The notes under the pieces were generated by a model. That model made no database searches. It saw only the letters and a program-made list of their open reading frames with translations, and had not been told where the DNA came from. From PBB1 sp965229345 (GTDB lineage: Bacteria; Pseudomonadota; Gammaproteobacteria; Burkholderiales; Burkholderiaceae_C), in NCBI GenBank assembly GCA_965229345.1, contig OZ245872.1, forward strand, positions 496,001 to 560,000: a stretch of DNA of 64,000 bases, in the 5' to 3' direction. Position numbers and translations under genes: made by a program. How positions within the stretch are numbered: position 1 is the stretch's first letter; each line of letters begins with the position of its first letter. Positions 47,291 to 56,161 of the stretch are shown in pieces.

Positions 47291-48034
47291 ATGAAGATCG
47301 CCGTCATCACCGATGTGCATGCCAATCGCCAGGCGCTGGAAGCGGTGCTCGAGCATGCGGCAAGCCAGGGGGTGGAACGCCACGTCTTTCTCGGGGACTT
47401 CGTCGGCTACGGCGCTGACCCGGCCTGGGTGGTGGATTGCGTCCGATCGCACGTCGAGCGGGGCGCCACGGCCGTGAGGGGCAACCATGACGCCGCGGTC
47501 ACGCACGGCGCGCGACCCACGATGCGCGCCGAGGCGCGCGCATCGATCGACTGGACACGCACGCAGCTCGATGCGGTGCAGCTCGACTTTCTTGCGCAGC
47601 TGCCGCTGACGCAGGAGCACGGTGAGCTGCTGTTCGTGCACGCGAATGCCTTCGACCCCGCGAACTGGGCCTACATCGAAGGTCCGTCGGAGGCGGTGCG
47701 CAGCATGAACGCCACCCATGCGCGCATCACCTTCTGCGGCCACATGCACGATCCGATGCTGTATCACCTGTCGATGCTGGGCAAATCCGGCGCGTTCGTG
47801 CCGGCCCCCGGGGTGGCCATTTCCTTGCTCTCGAGCCGCCGCTGGCTCGTGGTCCCTGGGGCCACGGGCCAGCCGCGCGACGGCAATCCGGCGGCCTGCT
47901 ACGCGGTGTTCGACGATGCTTCGGCGGCCCTGACCTACTGGCGTGTGCCCTACGACCACACCGCCGCGATGGCCGCGATCCGGGCCACCGATCTCCCGGC
48001 CTCGTTTGCCGATCGCCTCGCCGATGGACGCTGA
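47291..48034 (+). CDS. calcineurin-like metallophosphoesterase
   Basis: 247 residues. Metal-binding motifs in order: DVH (Asp8, His10), GDFVGYG (Asp36), GNHD (64-67), and a GHMHDP block near 165. The compact YfcE/PPP-like layout is seen in phosphodiesterases and protein phosphatases. Its last 11 bases overlap the kinase gene that follows, so the two are translated together. A protein phosphatase role opposing that kinase is inferred from this pairing. Confidence 0.88.
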   Translation: MKIAVITDVHANRQALEAVLEHAASQGVERHVFLGDFVGYGADPAWVVDCVRSHVERGATAVRGNHDAAVTHGARPTMRAEARASIDWTRTQLDAVQLDFLAQLPLTQEHGELLFVHANAFDPANWAYIEGPSEAVRSMNATHARITFCGHMHDPMLYHLSMLGKSGAFVPAPGVAISLLSSRRWLVVPGATGQPRDGNPAACYAVFDDASAALTYWRVPYDHTAAMAAIRATDLPASFADRLADGR

Positions 48035-49505
48035 GCCCGACGCCCTGCCTGCGCCGGCGCTGCCCGAGCCGCTGACGCCGGGTCGCGTGATCGACGGCTG
48101 GCGACTGGAAGAAAAGCTCTACACCGGTGGCATGGCGCACCTGTGGCGCGTGTCGGCAGTGCCCTCGGCGAGCGCCCCGGTTCCCGCCGCCATGCAGGCC
48201 AACGGCGAGCCACTGCCATTGATCATGAAGGTGCCGCGCATCAAGGGCGGCGAAGACCCGGCGTCCATCGTCGGCTTCGAGGTCGAGCAGCTGATCCTGC
48301 CCGCGCTCCACGGACCGCACGTTCCGCGTTTCGTGGCGCGCGGCGACTTCAGCCACCAGCCCTACATCGTGATGGAGCGCATCGAGGGCCCCTCGCTGCG
48401 GCCACGGCTCGACGAGGCGCCCCTGCCGTTCGACGACATCACCGAGATCGGTCTGCGGGTGGCCACCGCCTTGCACGACCTGCACCGCCAGCACCTGGTG
48501 CACCTCGACGTGAAGCCCAGCAACATCGTCTTCAGGCCGGATGGCACGGCGGTGATGGTCGACTTCGGGTTGTCGCACCACGACCGGCTGCCCGATCTGC
48601 TGGAGGAGGAATTCACCTTGCCGATGGGCACCGGGCCCTACATGTCGCCCGAGCAGGTCCAGTTCGTGCGCAACGATCCGCGCTCCGACCTGTTCGCGCT
48701 GGGGGTGATGCTGTACCACTTCACCACCGGTCAGCGACCCTTCGGGGCGCCGGAATCGGTGCGTGGCCTGCGCCGCCGGCTGTATGTCGATCCGATCCCG
48801 CCGCGCGCGTTGCGCACCGATTGCCCGCCCTGGCTGCAGGAGGTGATCCTGAAATGCCTGGAGGTGAAGCCGGATCGTCGCTGGCAGAGCGCGGGCCAGC
48901 TGGCCCTGGCGCTGCAGGATCCCTCGCAGGTGCCGCTGACCGCCCGCGCAGAACGCCAGCGTGTCAGCGGGCCGATCCAGCGGTTCAAGCGGTGGTTCTT
49001 TGCGGCAGGCGCCGAGCCCGACACGGTGCCGGTCGATGGGGTGGCCATCCGGGTGGCGAAGAGCCCGATCATCCTGGCGGCCATCGATGTCGAGCACTCG
49101 TCCCCCGAGCTGCTCGAGCAGCTGCGCGAGACGGCAAGGCGCATCGTGCTGGCCGAGCCGGGCGCCCGCCTTGCCTGCGTCAGCGTGATGAAGACGGCAC
49201 GCATCGGCATGGACCAGCTGGTCGATGCGACGGGACAGAGTCGCCACGTGAAGCAGTTGGTCGGCCTCAAGCACTGGGCCCGCCCCATCAACCTGCAGCT
49301 CGATTTACAGGAGGGCCGCCTGACCTTCCATGTGCTCGAGGCACCCGATGCCGCCGCGGCGATCATCGAGTTCGCCGCACGCAACCAGGCCGATCACATC
49401 GTCATGGGCGCGCGCGCGAACTCCACGCTGCGGCGCTACCTCGGCAGCATCAGCTCACAGGTGGTGGCGCAGGCCGGCTGCACCGTCACCGTGGTGCGCG
49501 CCTGA
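48024..49505 (+). CDS. Hanks-type Ser/Thr protein kinase fused to a universal stress protein domain
   Basis: 493 residues. Kinase domain 20-320: glycine-poor loop (LYTGGMAHLWRV), Lys69 in IMKVPR, HLDVKPSNIVF (Asp162, Asn167), DFG at 180-182, GTGPYMSPE activation segment and SDLFALGVMLY. Residues about 350-493 form a UspA fold (SPIILAAIDVE to QAGCTVTVVRA); its ATP motif GARA-x9-GS has lost the second glycine. No membrane helix, so cytoplasmic. It overlaps the phosphoesterase gene. The USP part may sense nucleotide or stress and gate the kinase; that is inference. Confidence 0.88.
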   Translation: MDAEPDALPAPALPEPLTPGRVIDGWRLEEKLYTGGMAHLWRVSAVPSASAPVPAAMQANGEPLPLIMKVPRIKGGEDPASIVGFEVEQLILPALHGPHVPRFVARGDFSHQPYIVMERIEGPSLRPRLDEAPLPFDDITEIGLRVATALHDLHRQHLVHLDVKPSNIVFRPDGTAVMVDFGLSHHDRLPDLLEEEFTLPMGTGPYMSPEQVQFVRNDPRSDLFALGVMLYHFTTGQRPFGAPESVRGLRRRLYVDPIPPRALRTDCPPWLQEVILKCLEVKPDRRWQSAGQLALALQDPSQVPLTARAERQRVSGPIQRFKRWFFAAGAEPDTVPVDGVAIRVAKSPIILAAIDVEHSSPELLEQLRETARRIVLAEPGARLACVSVMKTARIGMDQLVDATGQSRHVKQLVGLKHWARPINLQLDLQEGRLTFHVLEAPDAAAAIIEFAARNQADHIVMGARANSTLRRYLGSISSQVVAQAGCTVTVVRA

Positions 49506-49536
49506 GTGCGGCGGCGCGCCGCGGTCCGGCTGCGCC

Positions 49537-50604
49537 TCAGTAGAACGCCTCGACCCGCGTGGCGCCCATCAGCGGTTCGATCAGTCGGGCGAGCGGACCC
49601 AGGCCTTCGTAGCGGGTCGCCACCTTGTGTGCATACGCAAAGAAGCGCGGCAGATCGGCGCTGTAGGCCGGTTTGCCATCGCGGTGCTTGAGGCGGCAGA
49701 AGATACCGAGCACCTTCAGGTGGCGTTGCAGGCCCATCCATTCCAGCAGCTTCCAGAACTCGCCGAAGTCATCTGGCACCGGCAACCCGGCCTTGCGTGC
49801 CTGCTGCCAGTAGCGGACCGCGAAGTCGAGCTCCTGCTCCTCGTCCCAGCTGATGAAGGCGTCGCGCAGCATCGAGGCCACGTCGTAGCTGATGGGGCCG
49901 CGCACGGCATCCTGGAAATCGAGGATGCCGGGGCCGTTGTCGCACACCATCAGGTTGCGCGGCATGTAGTCGCGGTGCACGGCCACCGTGGGCTGCGCCA
50001 GGGCGCTGGCCACCAGCAGGTCACAAAGGTGGGCCCAGGCGGCGTGCTGCTCGGCGCTCCAGGTGACGCCGTATTCGCGCTGTACGCACCACTCGGGGAA
50101 CAGCGCCAGTTCGCGGCGCAGCAGCGCATCGTCGTAGGCGGGCAGGCTGCTGGCATCGACGTGCTGCTGCCAGGCCACCAGCGTGGACGTCGCCGCACGC
50201 ATCAGGCGATCGACGCTGGCAGTGTCGGCGGCGGCCACGGCCTGCTGCAGTTCGGCGAGGTACAGCCTGGAGCCGAGATCACTCAACAACAAAAACCCAT
50301 GGGTTGCGTCCTGCGCCAGCACCTGCGGCGCGTGCAGCCCGGCGGCAGCGATCAGGCCTGCTACGTGCACGAAGGGCCGCACGTCCTCGTGCTCGGGCGG
50401 CGCGTCCATCACGATCAAGCTGGCGCTTGCACCGTCGATGCGCAGGTAGCGGCGAAAACTGGCATCGCTGGATGCGGGACGAAGGGTGTCTGGCTGCAGA
50501 CCATGCGTTGCCGCGAGTGGCGCCAGCCAGCGCGCGAAAGCGGCACGGCGGCTGTCATCTGCCCAGACCACGGCCTGGGAGGGTTTGTCGCTGGGGTGGT
50601 TCAT
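49537..50604 (-). CDS. amgK: AmgK-like anomeric MurNAc/GlcNAc kinase (aminoglycoside phosphotransferase fold)
   Basis: 355 residues. APH fold with the catalytic loop HRDYMPRNLMV and the following ILDFQDAVRGPISYDVASMLRD, typical of AmgK, which phosphorylates N-acetylmuramic acid at C1 for peptidoglycan recycling. As in Pseudomonas, it is divergent from lptD, which supports the call. The usual next gene murU is absent: the kinase-USP gene converges on it instead. ATG 50604 chosen; the frame continues upstream without family sequence. Confidence 0.83.
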   Translation of the reverse strand: MNHPSDKPSQAVVWADDSRRAAFARWLAPLAATHGLQPDTLRPASSDASFRRYLRIDGASASLIVMDAPPEHEDVRPFVHVAGLIAAAGLHAPQVLAQDATHGFLLLSDLGSRLYLAELQQAVAAADTASVDRLMRAATSTLVAWQQHVDASSLPAYDDALLRRELALFPEWCVQREYGVTWSAEQHAAWAHLCDLLVASALAQPTVAVHRDYMPRNLMVCDNGPGILDFQDAVRGPISYDVASMLRDAFISWDEEQELDFAVRYWQQARKAGLPVPDDFGEFWKLLEWMGLQRHLKVLGIFCRLKHRDGKPAYSADLPRFFAYAHKVATRYEGLGPLARLIEPLMGATRVEAFY

Positions 50605-50642
50605 CGTGTGGCGGTGCCTGCGGTCTCGGGTGGCCTGCGGGT

Positions 50643-50669
50643 TTGCGCGCACACACCCTCATGGATAAT
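50643..50669 (+). promoter_or_regulatory. possible lptD promoter
   Basis: TTGCGC (50643-50648) and GATAAT (50664-50669) with a short 15-base spacer. GATAAT is a 5/6 match to a -10 box and lies in the only AT-richer stretch of the divergent amgK-lptD gap. The same bases contain an ATG that is out of frame with lptD. Confidence 0.35.
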
Positions 50670-50734
50670 CGATTTTACAAACCGCTGCTCGCGCTCGTGG
50701 CGCACGCCACCTCTCCGTCTGCCCGTCTCTGTCT

Positions 50735-53314
50735 TTGTTGCTCCGCTCACCTGCCTGTTCATCGCGTTCCGGCGGCCCGGCTGTCGCCGAGGGTCGCCGC
50801 TTCGCGTGGCCCCACGCGCTGTGGGCCACCGTGCTGGTCACCGCCGTGGGCCAGGCCTGTGCTCAGTGGGGCCGCCCCATCGGCTCGATCCCCGCGCCCG
50901 AGCCGATGGGCGCATCCGGCCGTGCACTGGGCAACACCGCCGCCGAGCCCGCCAGCAATGCACCCGTGCCGCAGTGGGGTACCCCGCTGCGTGGCGCGAC
51001 GCCAGCCGGCAGGCCGCGTGCGGTGGGCGCGCCCACCGCGCCGGCGCCACTGGCACTGAGCGAGTCGGGTGTCGCGCTCAAAATGGCTCGCAGCCTGCAG
51101 CCGCCTCCCACCGGTGAGGCGGCAAAGCTGCTGCCCATTGCGGTGCAGGGGCAGTCTCTGCGAGGCCGTCCGGATCTTGACGCCGTGGTCGAGGGCGACG
51201 CACGACTGCGCCGCGGCAACCTGTCGATCACCACCGATCGGTTGACCTACGACCAGGCCGAAGACCTCGCGGTGGCGCGCGGCAACGTGAGCATCACGCA
51301 GGACAAGAATCGCTACAGTGGCGCCGAATTGCAGCTGAAGACACAGCGCTTCGAAGGCTACTTCCTCAACCCGACCTACTTCTTCGGCCGCACCCAGGCA
51401 GGGGGCACCGCTGACCGGATCGACTTCATCGGCCCGCAGCATTCGGTGGCGACCAACGCCACCTACAGCAGCTGCCCCGCCGATGGCAGTGGCGACCCGG
51501 CATGGCTGCTCAGCAGCGAGCAGATCGACACCGACTTCGACACCAACACGGGCGTCGCAAAGGGTGCGGTGCTGCGCTTTCTGGGCGTGCCGATCCTGTG
51601 GGCGCCGGAGCTCAGTTTCCCGCTGACCAACGAGCGCAAATCCGGCTGGCTGCCGCCCAGCGTGGCCATCGACAGCAATGCGGGCGTTCGCGTCGAGGCC
51701 CCGTGGTACTGGAACATCGCGCCGAACCGCGACGCCACGCTGACGCCATCGGCCAGCCTGCGCCGAGGGGTCGGTCTGGACACCGAGTTCCGCTACCTCG
51801 AGCCGACTTACAAAGGCCAGTTCAACTTCAACTTCCTGCCCTACGACAACGTGGCCAACCGCTCGCGCTACTCGTTGGGCGTCGTGCACGAGGCCGATTT
51901 CTCCGAGGACACCCGCTTGTCCGTCAACATCAAGCGGGTGTCCGACGACAACTACTGGAAAGACTTCCAGCGTGAGCCCGGCACCGTCACACCGCGCCTG
52001 CTGCTGTCGGACATCCAGGCCTCGCATGAGATGGGCGACTGGACGACCTATGCCCGCGTGCAGCGCTGGCAGGTGCTGCAGGACCCGGATGCCAAGATCG
52101 TCACGCCGTACCAGCGCTTGCCGCAGATCGGCGTGCGCACGCTGCAGACGCTCGGCAGTGGATTCGACATCAGCTTCGAGGGCGAATACAACCGCTTCAC
52201 CAACCCGGCGTCGACCATCGAGGCGCACCGGCTCGATGGCGACCGGGTGCACACGCTGACCTCGATCAGCTACCCGTGGGTCACCACACCGGGCTGGACA
52301 CTGACGCCGAAGGTGGCGCTGAATGCGGCTGCCTATTCACTGAGCCGCGCCGTGGCCAGTGGTGACAAGAAGACCTCACGGATCATCCCCACGGTCAGCC
52401 TGGACAGCGCCTGGGTGCTCGAGCGCGAAACCAACTGGTTCGGCACCGATTTGCTGCAGACGCTCGAGCCCCGGGTGCTCTACGTGTACACGCCGTACCG
52501 CAAGCAGTCCGACTTCCCGATCTTCGATTCAGCCGCACGCGATTTGAACTTCGAGACCGCGTTCAGCGAAAACGCGTTTTCGGGCATCGACCGGGTCTCT
52601 GATTCCAACCAGGTGATTGCTGGCGCGAAAACCCGCCTGATCAACCCGGAGACCGGCGCGGAAGTCATGCGGCTGGGCGCGGTGCAGCGCTACCTGTTGA
52701 GCGACCAACGCATCACGCCACTGGGGACCCCGCTGACACGGCGCGTGTCCGACCTGCTGCTGCTGGGATCGACCAGTGTGATCCCGCACTGGACCCTGGG
52801 CACCACGCTGCAGTACAACCCGCAGGTCAATGCCTTGATCACCTCCACCAGCGGCGTCACCTATTCGCCGTCACCGTTCCGCACGGTGAGCCTGATCTAC
52901 CGTCAGGTCAGGGGTGCCAGCCAGCAGATCGAGACCGGTTGGCAGTGGCCCATCTACGGCCGCACGCCGGACCTCAGCGGGCAGGCCGATGACGGGCGAG
53001 GCAACCTCGGCACCTGCACGGGATCGCTCTACACCGTGGGGCGCGTCAACTACAGCACCCGCGACAGCCGTCTCGTCGATGGCATCATGGGTTTCGAGTA
53101 CGACGCAGGCTGCTGGATCGCCCGTGTGGTGGCCGAGCGGCTGTCCACAGGCAGCAGCAATGCCACCACCCGGCTGTTGTTTCAAATCGAATTCGTCGGC
53201 TTATCCCGACTCGGCTCGAACCCGCTTCAGGTGCTGAAGGACAATGTGCCGGGGTATCGCCTTTTGCGCGACGGGCCACAGGCCACGCAGTCCTCGAATC
53301 TTCTGTATGAGTGA
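50735..53314 (+). CDS. lptD: LPS assembly outer-membrane protein LptD
   Basis: About 859 residues. Signal-like segment (WPHALWATVLVTAVGQACA), an Ala/Pro-rich stretch, the OstA/LptA-like domain (about 140-280: VVEGDARLRRGNLSITTDRLTYDQ) and the beta-barrel (from about 300). Cysteines are few (YSSCPADG, GTCTGSL, AGCW). With LptE it inserts lipopolysaccharide into the outer membrane. No ATG or GTG lies in frame before the signal sequence; TTG 50735 or 50738 is the best start. Its stop overlaps the surA start. Confidence 0.93.
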   Translation: MLLRSPACSSRSGGPAVAEGRRFAWPHALWATVLVTAVGQACAQWGRPIGSIPAPEPMGASGRALGNTAAEPASNAPVPQWGTPLRGATPAGRPRAVGAPTAPAPLALSESGVALKMARSLQPPPTGEAAKLLPIAVQGQSLRGRPDLDAVVEGDARLRRGNLSITTDRLTYDQAEDLAVARGNVSITQDKNRYSGAELQLKTQRFEGYFLNPTYFFGRTQAGGTADRIDFIGPQHSVATNATYSSCPADGSGDPAWLLSSEQIDTDFDTNTGVAKGAVLRFLGVPILWAPELSFPLTNERKSGWLPPSVAIDSNAGVRVEAPWYWNIAPNRDATLTPSASLRRGVGLDTEFRYLEPTYKGQFNFNFLPYDNVANRSRYSLGVVHEADFSEDTRLSVNIKRVSDDNYWKDFQREPGTVTPRLLLSDIQASHEMGDWTTYARVQRWQVLQDPDAKIVTPYQRLPQIGVRTLQTLGSGFDISFEGEYNRFTNPASTIEAHRLDGDRVHTLTSISYPWVTTPGWTLTPKVALNAAAYSLSRAVASGDKKTSRIIPTVSLDSAWVLERETNWFGTDLLQTLEPRVLYVYTPYRKQSDFPIFDSAARDLNFETAFSENAFSGIDRVSDSNQVIAGAKTRLINPETGAEVMRLGAVQRYLLSDQRITPLGTPLTRRVSDLLLLGSTSVIPHWTLGTTLQYNPQVNALITSTSGVTYSPSPFRTVSLIYRQVRGASQQIETGWQWPIYGRTPDLSGQADDGRGNLGTCTGSLYTVGRVNYSTRDSRLVDGIMGFEYDAGCWIARVVAERLSTGSSNATTRLLFQIEFVGLSRLGSNPLQVLKDNVPGYRLLRDGPQATQSSNLLYE

Positions 53315-54650
53315 ACCGTTGAAATCGATCATGGCCGCCCTGATGGCCTCGGGGCTGATGACCTGTGCCATGGTGGCTCCGCAAGCCTGGGCGCAGTCCG
53401 ACAGTCGGGCTGAAAAGGCAATCCGGCCGGGTGACTTCATCGTTGCGGTGGTCAACCAGGAGCTGGTGACGGCCATCGAAATCGAGCAGCGACTGGCCCG
53501 AGTGCGCGAGAACGCAACGCGTGCCGGACAGCGTCTGCCGCCCGACAGCTTGCTGCGCAAGCAGATCCTGGACGGTCTGATCGACGAACGTGCGCAACTG
53601 GCGTATGCCCGCGAGAGCGGGACACGCATCGAGGATGCGGAGCTCGACCGCGCCGTTGCCAACGTCGCGGCGCAGAACAAGGTCACGATGGCGCAGATGC
53701 GCGAGCAGCTGGCCCGAGAAGGCATTGACTTCGCGCGTTTCCGCAAGAACGTTCGCGAGCAAATGTTGCTCGAAAAGGTGCGGGAGCGCGAGGTGCAGTC
53801 GCGGATTCGAATCACCGATGCAGATGTCGAGGCCTTGCTGGCCAAGCAGCGTGCTGACAGCACGGCCACGCCTTCGTACAACCTCGCCCAGATCCTGATC
53901 CCCGTGCCCGAGGCCGCCACCGCCGCAGAAGTTGCCCGGCTCAAGGGGCGTGCTGACGCGGCCCTGGCCCGCGTCCGTGGGGGCGAAGCGTTCGAGGCTG
54001 TCGCCCGCGATCTGGTGGCTGATGAACGTGACAAGGTCAGCGGTGGCGAGTTGGGCCTGCGCCCCGTCGACCGCCTCCCCGATGCGTTCATCGAGCACGT
54101 GCGCGGCCTGAGCTCGGGGCAAGTCGCCACCAGCGTTTTGCGCACCGGTGCGGGTTTCCATCTGCTGAAGGTCGTCGAGCGCCGCGACGGACAGGCGTTT
54201 TCGGTGATCGAGACCCATTCACGCCACATCCTGCTGCGCCCGACGGCGCAGCTTGATCAGACGGCCATCATCCAGCAGCTGGCCGCAATGAAGGCACAGA
54301 TCGTGGCCGGTGCGGCGACGTTCGAGGCGCTGGCCAAGGAGCATTCGGAAGACGGCAGTGCCGCGAAGGGCGGAGACCTGGGCTGGACCATGCCGGGCAC
54401 CTTCGTGCCGGAGTTCGACGATGCAATGGCTGCCCTGCCCATCGGCGATGTGTCCGACCCGGTGATCTCGCGTTTTGGCATCCACCTGATCCAGGTGCTC
54501 GAACGGCGGCAGGCCGTACTCGACGCCAGGCAAGAGCGCGAACAGGCCCGCAACCTGCTGCGCGAGAAAAAATCCGAAGAGGCGTATGCCGAGTGGAACC
54601 GAGAGTTACGCGAGCGCGTTTACATCGAAATGCGCGAGCCGCCGTTGTGA
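53307..54650 (+). CDS. surA: periplasmic chaperone and peptidyl-prolyl isomerase SurA
   Basis: 447 residues from ATG 53307, which overlaps lptD by 8 bases. Signal peptide to about residue 31 (MVAPQAWAQ). N-terminal chaperone domain (DFIVAVVNQELVTAIEIEQR), two parvulin domains (first about 180-280, second about 290-390 with HILL and GGDLGW), and a C-terminal helix. Escorts outer-membrane proteins such as LptD to the Bam machine, so its pairing with lptD is functional. Confidence 0.94.
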   Translation: MSEPLKSIMAALMASGLMTCAMVAPQAWAQSDSRAEKAIRPGDFIVAVVNQELVTAIEIEQRLARVRENATRAGQRLPPDSLLRKQILDGLIDERAQLAYARESGTRIEDAELDRAVANVAAQNKVTMAQMREQLAREGIDFARFRKNVREQMLLEKVREREVQSRIRITDADVEALLAKQRADSTATPSYNLAQILIPVPEAATAAEVARLKGRADAALARVRGGEAFEAVARDLVADERDKVSGGELGLRPVDRLPDAFIEHVRGLSSGQVATSVLRTGAGFHLLKVVERRDGQAFSVIETHSRHILLRPTAQLDQTAIIQQLAAMKAQIVAGAATFEALAKEHSEDGSAAKGGDLGWTMPGTFVPEFDDAMAALPIGDVSDPVISRFGIHLIQVLERRQAVLDARQEREQARNLLREKKSEEAYAEWNRELRERVYIEMREPPL

Positions 54651-54713
54651 TCGCACGCTGCTCCCGCTGCACTGAATCGGTTTGAGCCTCGGCCGCCCAC
54701 CCCACGCACGCTG

Positions 54714-55478
54714 ATGGCTCACATCGCGCGCAAGCGCTTCGGTCAGCACTTCCTGCACGACCGATTCGCCATCGACGCCATCGTCGATGCGATCGCTCCG
54801 TGTGCACATGATGCGCTGGTGGAGATCGGCCCCGGCCTGGGTGCAATGACCTTCCCGTTGCTTGAGCGCTGTCGACAGCTCACGGTCATCGAGCTCGATC
54901 GCGATCTGGCCGCGCGCCTGCGGCGCAAGTCAGAGTTGACGGTGATCGAGGCCGATGTGTTGAACGTGGATTTCGATGCGCTGGCGGTGGCCGCGGGTCA
55001 ACCGCTGCGGGTGGTGGGCAACCTGCCCTACAACATCTCGACACCCATCCTGTTTCATCTGCTGCCGACGGCTGCACGGGTGATCGATCAGCACTTCATG
55101 CTGCAAAAGGAAGTCGTCGAGCGCATGGCCGCTGCCCCGGGCAGCAAGACCTACGGCAGGCTGTCGGTGATGCTGCAGTGGCGTTACGACATCGAGTCGG
55201 TGCTGGATGTCGAGCCCGAATCGTTCGACCCGCCACCGCAGGTTCAATCAGCGATCGTGCGCATGGTGCCGCTGCCGGCCCGCACCGACATCGACCCGGC
55301 GCTGCTGGGCGAGCTGGTCACGGTGGCGTTCTCGCAGCGGCGCAAGGTGTTGCGCAACACACTGGGTCGCTGGCTCGAAGAACGCCGTTACGGCGGCGTT
55401 TTCGACCTGCAGCGCCGCGCCGAAGAGGTGCCGGTGAGCGACTACCTCGCCCTCGCGAGCGCAGTCGCCGCGCCATGA
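54714..55478 (+). CDS. rsmA: 16S rRNA dimethyltransferase RsmA (KsgA)
   Basis: 254 residues. KRFGQHFLHD start, SAM motif EIGPGLGAMT, catalytic NLPYNIS and the QKEVVERM block. Dimethylates two adjacent adenines near the 3' end of 16S rRNA. In many relatives pdxA lies between surA and rsmA; here there are only 63 bases. A hairpin follows its stop. Confidence 0.96.
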   Translation: MAHIARKRFGQHFLHDRFAIDAIVDAIAPCAHDALVEIGPGLGAMTFPLLERCRQLTVIELDRDLAARLRRKSELTVIEADVLNVDFDALAVAAGQPLRVVGNLPYNISTPILFHLLPTAARVIDQHFMLQKEVVERMAAAPGSKTYGRLSVMLQWRYDIESVLDVEPESFDPPPQVQSAIVRMVPLPARTDIDPALLGELVTVAFSQRRKVLRNTLGRWLEERRYGGVFDLQRRAEEVPVSDYLALASAVAAP

Positions 55479-55481
55479 ACA

Positions 55482-55503
55482 AAGGCGGCCAGAAGGCCGC
55501 CTT
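55482..55503 (+). terminator. terminator hairpin after rsmA
   Basis: AAGGCGGCC, loop AGAA, GGCCGCCTT: perfect 9-bp stem four bases after the rsmA stop. The downstream arm ends in TT only. The following 190 bases up to 55690 hold no convincing gene; a 71-codon frame at 55504-55719 has a signal-like stretch but no ribosome site. Confidence 0.7.
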
Positions 55504-55689
55504 GTGGAATCGAGACCCTCTCGCCCCGACCCCTTAAGGGCCGAAGAGCGGACCTCGCATCACGCCGCGTTCAGCCACATCGAGGTGTCGAACGCGCTGC
55601 TCATCAGCGGCATGTTCATGCCGAAGCTGGCATTGGCCGCACTCTTGGCGGCGGGCTTGGCGGGCTTTTCGCAGGGGCTGACTGTTTCG

Positions 55690-55730
55690 GTAGCCCGCTC
55701 CCAAGAACCGAGTTCCTGAGAGCGGGCTAC
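55690..55730. terminator. long hairpin at the 3' end of the barstar gene
   Basis: GTAGCCCGCTC and GAGCGGGCTAC pair perfectly; the stem extends inward to 19 positions (two mismatches) with a CGA loop. The barstar gene's stop codon lies within one arm. Likely its terminator or a 3' stability element. Confidence 0.6.
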
Positions 55731-56122
55731 TGAAAAGAATAGAAGCACCTGAAGGCAATTTTTCGCTCCGCCCAGAAATCGGCGGCATCGCGAAACACAT
55801 CCAGCAACTGCTCTCGCGCCTCACGATCGAAACGCGGGTTGTCGGGCAACTGTTCCAGCACCACCACGAAGCCAGGTTGCGAGCCGGCCTTGTGGACCAG
55901 ATCGGTCATGCAGTCGTAGAGGGCATCGAGGTTCTTGCCGAAATGCAGCGGGAACAGGAACGCCTCGGCGATGGTGTCGAGAACCTCTTGTTTCGACTGG
56001 GCCGTCGTCAGGTTGGCGTAGAGGAAATGCTGGTCGGCGTTTTGCGCTGCCAACATCAGATCCTCGACGCGGTAAGCGCGTATCGATTGGACGATGTTCG
56101 ATCGGACGGTCTGCAAGAGCAT
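55727..56122 (-). CDS. barstar-family ribonuclease inhibitor
   Basis: 131 residues, cytoplasmic. The family core is HFGKNLDALYDCMTDL, followed by VVVLEQLPDN and an acidic helix, as in barstar, which plugs the active site of barnase-type RNases. A strong AGGAGG precedes the ATG. It lies 39 bases after the RNase gene on the same strand, so it is the immunity partner of that enzyme. Base composition is less GC-rich than the surroundings. Confidence 0.9.
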   Translation of the reverse strand: MLLQTVRSNIVQSIRAYRVEDLMLAAQNADQHFLYANLTTAQSKQEVLDTIAEAFLFPLHFGKNLDALYDCMTDLVHKAGSQPGFVVVLEQLPDNPRFDREAREQLLDVFRDAADFWAERKIAFRCFYSFQ

Positions 56123-56161
56123 GGACTCGTTCCTCCTGTGGTCAATGAACTCGAGCGCCGC

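Noticed and set aside
50661..51059. ATG frame MDNRFYKPLLALVAH as a separate gene or the lptD start
   Set aside because: Out of frame with lptD and overlapping a likely -10 box; the later part is a lptD shadow.
55504..55719. 71-codon plus-strand frame with a signal-like segment (MPKLALAALLAAGLAGF)
   Set aside because: No ribosome site, begins inside the rsmA terminator, ends in the barstar hairpin; an opposite-strand frame there is equally open.
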